Origin: Myxocyprinus asiaticus
Lineage: Eukaryota > Chordata > Actinopteri > Cypriniformes > Catostomidae
Assembly (NCBI RefSeq): GCF_019703515.2
Contig: NC_059348.1
Span: forward strand, 22,554,156-22,618,155
Length of the DNA: 64,000 nt
Direction: 5' to 3'
Part shown: positions 56,744 to 64,000 of the stretch, piece by piece
Layout of the letters: every line of letters starts with the position of its first letter
How positions within the stretch are numbered: the first letter of the stretch is position 1
Notes under the pieces: generated by a model
The model's database searches: none
Told to the model about the DNA's origin: nothing
The model's input: only the letters and a program-made list of their open reading frames with translations
Position numbers and translations under genes: made by a program

Positions 56744-58560
56744 TTTAGGATTGTTTGTGATTTGGTCTTTGTGACTTAGGAGTCCTCTTGACTACCCCTA
56801 ACTTTTCACAGATTTAGGAGCACTAAAATGCTTTGTGAAATACTCTTAGAGCAAAAATTTAGGAGTCCTAAAATTAAGACTGACACGGACATTATTTTTA
56901 AGAGTTTCTCCTAAATCGGCAAGTTAGGAGCTACTTTTAACCTTAAGATGTTTTGTGAATACGGCCCCTGGGCTCCATCTATATACTTTACAGAAGTGTT
57001 CTGTAATATGTGCATTTGCATTGTACCCCTTACTAAAATTAGACAGCAATATTCCATTACAGTTTCTTTTGTTTTGAATGTAATGCATGTGTGAAAGATC
57101 ATAAGTGATCATGACACGAATCATTTAACCTTAAATGTTTTCTTCCTAACATTTTCTTTTAAGTATAAACAATCACACACACACACACACACACACAAAC
57201 ATAATAATAATAATAATAATAATACAGAGGCTATAAAGTATTCTTTGTCATTTCCTGTAGCTATTATTAATCAGGTATTATTATATTAATTTCCTATACA
57301 CTCAATTCGTGCATATATACTGCCCCCCCCCCCCCCCAATTTAAAAAAAAATAATAATTATAATTCACAGTAATGCATGAGCATATTGACCTGTTACATG
57401 TGACGTCACTGTATGATCACGCTGCCTTTGTGACCAAAATTCCATTTACTTTCAGACAGTGTGCTGTGCTGTGGGATGTGACAAAAGCCAGCACATTTTT
57501 TGTTTCTATTTATAAATCTTGAAAGTGTTACTGCTGTTTACTTACCAGAGCCAACATTTTTTAAATTTTTTATTAAATTTCACCCAAGTCAAGCAGCGAC
57601 GAAGGGGGAGAACAGAGATATAACACTTATATGTTTCTTCTTTATTTAGACATTTCATAGACATATGTTCATATGTTCTTTCATGTATATAAGTTCATAA
57701 CACCCAGACTATGGTATGTCATGATTGTAACACATTATAATAATAATAATAATAAAAATCACTATACTGTCAATTTACAGTATATTTTTTATGTGTATAT
57801 ACTAATGTTGGTCAATAAAAAACACATAAGGTTATGAAGCACAGACTTTATTCACACCGCCAGACTACAATGTAAACATTAGTCATAAACACTGCCACAG
57901 TTGCTTTCACTTTTCGTGTGTTCTTTATGAGTTAAAAGCAGCTCTTACATTCATACAGACGTGATCATCACAGACGTTTTGTATGTACAAAACAACACAA
58001 AAACATTTGAAACTTCTGAATGATATTTGTTTACTGTGATGTTCCGCTGAGATTGGCCGGTGTTATGGATCAACTGGGGATCGTGTTATCTGGTCATGTA
58101 CGCGTGCATGTGAATAATTTTAATGGACTTTTCAGCAGATTTGTTCAATGTGAATTGCCAAGGAGCAAAGAAAAGACGTTTTGCACATTATTAAAAATGT
58201 AGGCTATATATATTTACTACTATATACTGTATGTATAATATACTCTATATATTCATTAATTAATTTAAAATAACTTTTTTGAGCTGTTTCCATCGCTTTG
58301 CGATTGTCCAAGAGAGAGATGGATTACATCGACGCTCGTTTGCTCTTCTTTGCATTCCCGGATGTCATCCTCGAAATTTCCACCTTAATTTCTAAACTCG
58401 TATTCAACAACCTGAAAATTGAGACCTGAATTTCACGACCTGAAATCCACACCTTGAATAATAAAAACTTGAATTTCACAACCTGAATTTTTTTTAGTTG
58501 AATTCACACAAAATATTTTCAAATATTACAAATTAACAGCAAACTTTTTCGATAACATCA

Positions 58561-59394
58561 GATTACAACCAGTCTTTTTTCAAGATCATGAATTCAGAGG
58601 CTTTTTCAAATTCAAGTTCTGATGATATAAAAATTACGCCATAAGAAACATTTATATTTTATCTGGATGTCAGTCTGCTGCTATGTTAACTAATGAGTCT
58701 GGCTTTCCTCAGCAGATTAAATGGGCAGTGTAATCCCGAACGATAATTAATTAGATTCCATCTCTCAGATGGCCACGATATAGGTAAATTTGGCTTCATG
58801 TCTTTAAAGTAAATCAGAGGTATATGCAATAGTTGGGTAAGACTAAACACAAAGCATCTCTAGGGGATGTATATTCACAGCTGATAAAAACAGCCTAAAA
58901 ACAGTGGAAAGCACATTGCATTCCTAAGCATATACCAAGTTGTTATCTTATAACAAGAAATACTCAATTACAGGTTAACGGCATAACTTGCACACTCTCT
59001 CTGCTGCTTGAGTGACAGCAAATGACCAGATACAAGTGTAAAATGTATTCAATTGTGTCTTATTTTTAGAATGTGGTAAAAGCATTGCAATGGGAATTAA
59101 TCACTACAGCGTCTGAGCTTCTACCTGTTTAATAACAAATGTAATCACTTCCTCCAAAGGCTCATTACCTCAAAAAGGGATAGTCTGAGGTTTTATTAGC
59201 TGACAGAGCCTTCATTAAGAGCCAATTAAACAATGAACACAGCATTCCTTCTTGTGATGGGATGAATTAGCTGTGAATTATTCATCACAGAACAGTATGC
59301 TGTAGGTATTCATAGAGTATACACAGTGAACAATCTGCTGACAATAACAAGTTTAGATAGCAAAGGCTTGAAAAGGTTAAATAAATACAAAACA
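58561..59394. other. No recognised feature; AT-rich, possibly unique DNA
   Basis: No terminal repeats or frames. It contains several homeodomain-type core words (attaattagat near 58748, agccaattaaacaatg near 59220). It could be host non-coding sequence, but nothing proves regulatory function. Confidence 0.35.
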
Positions 59395-60156
59395 GGGCCG
59401 TATTCACAAAACAATCTTAAGGCTAAAAGTAGCTCGTAATGTGGGAGTTTAAGAGCAACTCTTAAAAATTAGGGGCGTGTCACTCCTAATTTTAGGACTC
59501 ATACAATTTTAATCTAAGAGTAATTCATGAAGCAGTTTAATGCTAAAAGTAGCTCCTAAACCCACGACAGCTTAGATCCCTATGAGTGACTCACAAATGT
59601 TCAGAAGAATGCCTGCTGTCGTCATTCAACATTAAAAACAATGTTTTAGAATATTATTATGACATAAACCTTTTAAAAAGGTATCACCGGAATTGCAGTT
59701 GAGTGGATATATTTGAATAATATAACATTATAATATTATAAACATTATAATAGTGACATTGACCTTAAAAAAAGGTATAGTCTAAATCGCTGTGTTTTCA
59801 GTTGGCTATAGCAAAGTTAGAGATGCAACTCTCCAACGTACCTAAACAACACCGGAGATCAATTTTGACAACTTTCACTCTGTGGCCACAGACAAAATGA
59901 ATCTGTGTAGCGTGGATGAATTGGGAATTTCTGTCATCCGTTAAACTATATATACCCTCTCCCAACCGCACATCGTCAGACAATTCACAGTGTATGCTTT
60001 CCTGTGGATGCGCGCTTGCTGCAAAGAAAAAAGATGGCATTCACGGCCATGGCAGGGCTCACCAGTGTAGTTGATACAGTAGATGTGCATGCTTGTTTTA
60101 TTGCACCAACACAGAATGAACAAATATTCATCAACTGAAAAATAGCTATCTATCTA

Positions 60157-60189
<33 letters not shown>

Positions 60190-60485
60190 ATATCTATAAA
60201 TATTATAATTGTTATTTATATACCACTATCTGTCTATAAGGAATTTGCTGAGAAATAGTGCTGCGCTGTCTACCAATCACTTTGGCCGATTTAATAGAGT
60301 GCGCTAATAAAATGTGACGTCATCCATAGCAACGAGGCCAACTCCGCCTTACTCTCACATTAAGATTTCCTTAGTAAAATTTGCTCTTAGCAGTTTTGTG
60401 AATAGCTTTTAAGCAAAAACTCTTAGCTAGGAACTCTTTGGAGAACTCCTAGTAGTAAGATAAAAATCTTTGTGAATATGGGCCC
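59395..60485. mobile_element. Non-autonomous Harbinger relative (MITE-like)
   Basis: The tips GGGCCGTATTCACAAAACAA and, inverted, from ..TTTGTGAATATGGGCCC match those of the element at 53238. Its right 200 bases resemble the left end of that element in reverse, including a 'gacgtcatccatagcaacga' block matching 'cattgctatggatgatgtc'. Flanks aca and aga differ by one base. No transposase. It carries a (CTGT)n run at 60158-60187. Confidence 0.8.
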
Positions 60486-60795
60486 AGATGGATAAATAAC
60501 ACAAAGCACTCTCAAAATTAGGGATGGGCATTTAGAGTTCGCTAACCCACAAAAATCGAAAAGTAATCGATAACTTAAAATGCACATTAAAAATAGCACA
60601 TGACATGTACGTGAATGGCCTATGACATATACGTGAATATTATATTTAGTTTTATTCACAAATGTTACCAAGAACTGTTTCAAAATAAGATAACTTCAAC
60701 AAACTTTGCTTTTCTTTTGGGAAAAAATTAAATGAACAATTTGCATTAATAAAAATGGAAAACAAAAAAGATTTTAAAATAACTGTAAAAAATGT
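60486..60795. other. No recognised feature
   Basis: About 310 bases of AT-rich sequence between the Harbinger relative and the DIRS-like copy. Confidence 0.5.
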
Positions 60796-61936
60796 CCTGG
60801 TTACTTGCGTAACCTCCATTCCCTGATGGAGGGAACAAGATATTGTGTCGATGTAGTGACACTAGGGGTCACTCTTGGGAGCCCGAGACACCTCTGGTCT
60901 TTGATAAAAGGCCAATGAAAATTGGCGAGTGGTATTTGCATGCCACTCCCCCGGACATACGGGTATAAATGGAGCTGGCATGCAACCACTCATTCAGGTT
61001 TTATGCTGAGGAGCCGAGACAAGGTCCACCATTTCAGCGGGTAGTTCAGCGTTGTGGCAGGGGGGACACAACGTCTCGTTCCCTCCATCAGGGAACGGAG
61101 GTTACGCAAGTAACCAGGACGTTCCCTATCTGTCACTCACTCAACGTTGTGTCGATGTAGTGACACTAGGAGTCCCTATACAAAATGGCGCAACTGGCTG
61201 AACTGTGTTACGTGAACTGGCGGTGTGTGACGGGCAGACCACTGTGTGCCTCGTAGCCAGCGCACCAGGCTGACACGTAACCTCCCCCAACACTGTTATG
61301 AGTGTTGAATGGCACTTTGGGACAAGTCAACAACCCAAAAGATAGAGACAGGCTAGCCTAGTCGAGGCCTCTTTTCCCCTTCTTTTTTCCACTCCCTAAA
61401 AAAAAGAGGATTATCCAACTGGGCCGACCAGGTCTATTCGGGGGGTGTCCCTCCCAAGGGGAGGACACCGCAGAGACCACACCTCGCCCAGAGAGAGGGG
61501 GGTATTTAAGTGGAAATATGTCACATGGTCTTGCCGAGCTATGTCGGAAGTATGTCATGTGGAGAAGTCTCATGGTAGATCCTACCCAACGGGGGAGGAG
61601 TTACTAAAAACATGGAGACTGGGGCAGAGGGGCCTCTGCCCAAGGAAGATGCAGTTTGCCAACAGGGAAACGAATTAGCGGAAGATATACATCGCATAGG
61701 GTTACCTACGGGGAACCGCCACATGCGGAGCACCTACCCCAATACAGGGCTTTAGTTAGCATGTGTACTGGGCCGGCAGCGAGTCTCTCTGAATACTCGA
61801 CTGCCACAGGGCTCGGAGGAAGTCAACCAGTGAACACAGTTTGTGACACTACTGGGAGTTAATGGTGCACATCTTCAGCTCAGGGGAGGTGAAAGGCGCT
61901 ATGTGCAAGCGATAAACCCGACCGGCTGTCCTGGAC

Positions 61937-62890
61937 TTACATGCTTGTATTGCGTGCCACTACACGGGACGAAACCGGTTCCACCCGGAGGTTGTAGAAC
62001 CTCGCAAAGGTGTTGGGTGTTGTTGCCCAGCCTGCTGCTCTGCAAATGTCTGTTAGAGAGGCACCTCTGGCCAGGGCCCAGGAGGCCCCTACACCCCTGG
62101 TAGAATGGGCTCGTAGCCCTACCGGGGGCGGCACGTCCTGGGCGTGATATGCCATAGTTATGGCATCAATGAGCCAGTGGGCGATCCTCTGCTCGGAAAC
62201 AGTGCTTCCTTTCCGCCGTCCACCAAAACAGATGAAGAGCTGCTCAGAGATCCTAAAGCTCTGCGTGTGATCCAAATAGATGCGTAAAGCATGCACCGGA
62301 CACAGCAACATCAGGGCTGGGTCTGCCTCCTCCTGGGGCAGCGCTAGCAGGTTCACCACCTGATCCCTAAAAGGGGTCGTGGGAACCTTGGGCACATAGC
62401 CCGGTCGGGGTCTCAGGATCACGTGAGAGTAGCCCGGACCAAACTCCAGGCACGTTTCGCTGACAGAGAACGCAGTCAGGAGGGCAGTCTTCAAGGAGAG
62501 TGCCTTAAGCTCAGCTGACTGCATAGGCTCAAAGGGAGCTCTCTGTAGACCCTGAAGAACTACAGAGAGGTCCCATGAGGGAACGAGCCACGGTCTGGAG
62601 GGGTTCAGCCTCCTGGTGCCTCTCAGGAACCTGATGACCAGGTCGTGCTTCCCTAAGGGCTTACCGTCCACTGTTGTGGTGTGCTGCTATAGCGGCTACG
62701 TACACCTTCAAGGTGGAAGGGGACAGCTGCCCTTCCAACCTCTCCTGCAGGAAGGAAAGCACCGATCTGACTGCACATCTCTGGGGGCCTCCTGTCAGGA
62801 GGAACACCACTTAGTGAACAAACACCACTTAATGGCATACAGGCACCTCATAGAGGGGGCCCTAGCCTGAGTGATCGTGTCTACCACCGT
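61937..62890 (-). pseudogene. DIRS-like tyrosine recombinase lacking catalytic Arg
   Basis: The N-terminus (VVDTITQARAPSMRCLYAIK) is at about 62890-62800. A frameshift and small deletions follow, and the catalytic domain is open from 62671 to 61937. Where the intact copy reads LLTALTSIKRVGDLQAFS, this one reads LLTAFSVSET: 36 bases are missing near 62470, between two GCG triplets, removing the first catalytic Arg. His/Arg (LRAHSTRG) and Tyr (FARFYNL) remain. One extra Thr lies in WATTPNTF. The enzyme would be dead. Confidence 0.88.
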
Positions 62891-63015
62891 GGGTGGTAGA
62901 CCGCTTAGGTCTTCCACGTCCTGTCCAGAGGCCAGACATGGAGATTCCAGATGTCTGGTCGTGGGTTCCAGATGGTGCCCCGTCCCTGAGAAAGAAGGTC
63001 CTTCCTCAGGAGAAT

Positions 63016-64000
63016 TCACCAGGGGGTGGCTGTCGCGAGGAGCGTGAGGTCCGAGAACCACATCTGGGTGGGCCAGTAGGGTGCTACCAGGACGACCTGC
63101 TTCTCGTCCTCCCTGACCTTGCACAGGGTCTGTGCAAGTAGGCTCACTGGGGAAAACACATATTTGTGCAGTAGAGGGGGCCAGCTGTGTGCCAGCGCGT
63201 CTATACCGAGAGGTGCCTCGGTCAGGGCGTACCAGAGTGGGCAGTGGGAGGTTTCTTGGGAGGCGAACAGGTCTACCTGTGCCAGTCTGAATCGACTCCA
63301 GATCAGCTGGACCACCTGAGGGTGGAGTCTCCACTCTCCCCTGAGGGTAACCTGCCGTGACAGCACGTCTGCTGCAGTATTGATGTCGCCCGGGATGTGA
63401 GTGGCTCGCAGCGATTTGAGGTGCTGCTGACTCCAGAGGAGGAGATGGCGGGCGAGTTGTGACATACAACGGGAGTGCAGACCGCCTTGATGGTTGACAT
63501 ATGCTACCGTTGCCGTGTTGTCTGTCCGAACTAATACGTGCTTGCCCTGGATCAACGGCCGGAACCTCTGCAGGGTGAGCAGAATTGCCCGCAACTCGAG
63601 GCAGTTGATGTGCTAACGCAGCTGCGGGCCCGTCCACAAGCCGGCGGCTGCGTGCCCATTGCAAACGGCGCCCCAGCCCATCTTGGAGGCGTCTGTCGTG
63701 ACCATGATGTGCCTGGAGACCTGCTCTAGGGGAACGCCTGCCCGTAGAAATGCGAGGTCGGTCCAAGGGCTGAAGAGGCAGTGACAGACCGGCGTGATGA
63801 CCACGCGATGTGTCCCATGGCTCCATGCCCATCTCGGGACTCGAGTCTGAAGCCACTGCTGAAGCAGTCTCATATGCGTCAACCCGAGTGGAGTGGCCAC
63901 CGATGATGAAGCCATATGCCCCAGGAGCCTCTGAAAGAGTTTCAGTGGAACCGCTGTTTTCTGTTTGAACGCCTTCAAACAGGTCAGCACCGACTGTGCA
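63016..64000 (-). pseudogene. DIRS-like RT/RNase H, partial
   Basis: From the window edge the minus strand reads the RT tail (LKAFKQKTAVPLKLFQRLLG) and the start of RNase H (VTTDASKMGWGAVCNGHAAA). A TAG at 63613-63615 stands where the intact copy has Trp (QLR-stop-H against RLRWH). Beyond it the frame is open from 63594 to 63016: VRTDNTATVAYVN, DVLSRQ, then the conserved C-terminal region (VDLFASQETSHC, VAPYWPTQMWFSDL). A single nonsense change is the main visible lesion here. Confidence 0.88.

Larger units (their letters stand above)
53238..56967. mobile_element. PIF/Harbinger transposon with two genes
   Basis: The tips GGGCCATATTCACAAAACA and, inverted, GGGCCGTATTCACAAAACA (from 56967) are flanked by CTG on both sides (53235-53237, 56968-56970), a 3-bp duplication as expected for this superfamily. 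It carries a Myb/SANT-like gene on the plus strand and a DDE transposase on the minus strand, arranged convergently. Both are damaged by substitutions, and the Myb-like gene also by a nested LTR insertion. Confidence 0.93.
52140..58560. mobile_element. Element with about 290-bp inverted arms, interrupted by Harbinger
   Basis: About 52140-52430 and about 58262-58560 are inverted copies. They share 'gaaaatattttgtgtgaatt', 'cttgaataataaaaacttga', 'ggatgacatccgggaatgca' and a tccatcgc/gcgattgtccaagag block. Inside each arm a 'gaaattcaggt'/'gaaattcaagt' word recurs about every 30 bases. Without the Harbinger, the enclosed 2.1 kb has no recognisable gene. Class unknown. Confidence 0.65.
60796..64000 (-). 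mobile_element. DIRS-like retrotransposon, third copy, cut by window end
   Basis: On the minus strand the right terminus ends at 60796 with flank AT rather than GT. Moving inward are the inverted terminal region (60796-61070), the internal complementary region (about 61070-61185, circle join near 61121), the 3' UTR, recombinase and RT/RNase H. The coding sequences carry stops and deletions. Gag and the left terminus lie beyond the window. Confidence 0.92.

Noticed and set aside
62795..63856. A 353-codon minus-strand frame in the third DIRS copy
   Set aside because: Most of it is the off-frame shadow of RT/RNase H, as at 47250-49088. Only its last 35 codons coincide with the start of the recombinase.

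Overview
The window reads as teleost, most likely cyprinid, intergenic or intronic DNA built almost entirely from transposable elements. The lineage call rests on a Sleeping Beauty-type Tc1 element, DIRS-like tyrosine-recombinase retrotransposons, chromoviral and Gmr1-like Gypsy elements, a Harbinger element with its Myb-like gene, jockey/L2-group LINE ends, hAT-like ends and the short 'tagttcaccc..aaaatgaaaa' repeat common in cyprinid DNA. I found no convincing host protein-coding exon, tRNA, rRNA or CRISPR. All recognisable coding sequence belongs to mobile elements, and almost all of it is broken.

Layout. 1-2.5 kb: no recognised feature. 2.54-4.82 kb: an internally deleted DIRS-like copy carrying an LTR-like repeat in reverse orientation. 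5.4-6.3 kb: two LTRs of one Gypsy family, one with a perfect 5-bp target duplication. 7.94-15.77 kb: a Sleeping Beauty-like element split by three later insertions: a piggyBac-like element at a TTAA, a DIRS/LINE composite, and a second Tc1-like element at a TA. 16.4-18.6 kb: an LTR-like repeat. 18.92-20.17 kb: a Harbinger-like element flanked by TTA. 21.1-22.07 kb: a deleted LINE. 23.9-30.7 kb: two inverted repeat blocks, one a 145-bp tandem array, around a Gmr1-like Gypsy with 5-bp target duplications. 34-37.3 kb: a hAT-like element holding a 1.8-kb palindromic element. 38.7-51.6 kb: a palindromic repeat whose two arms were hit separately by a chromoviral Gypsy and by a near-complete DIRS-like element. 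52.1-58.6 kb: a long inverted repeat enclosing a two-gene Harbinger element. 59.4-60.5 kb: a non-autonomous relative of that Harbinger. 60.8 kb to the end: a third DIRS-like copy on the minus strand, running off the window.

The nesting lets insertions be read directly. Target duplications survive for several elements, and in the 38.7-51.6 kb palindrome each arm preserves the uninterrupted target of the insertion in the other arm. The best-preserved element is the DIRS-like copy at 45.1-51.5 kb. It has gag (one apparent frameshift), an open reverse transcriptase/RNase H frame, an open tyrosine recombinase with its catalytic residues, inverted termini, and an internal complementary region that matches a circular end-to-end junction.
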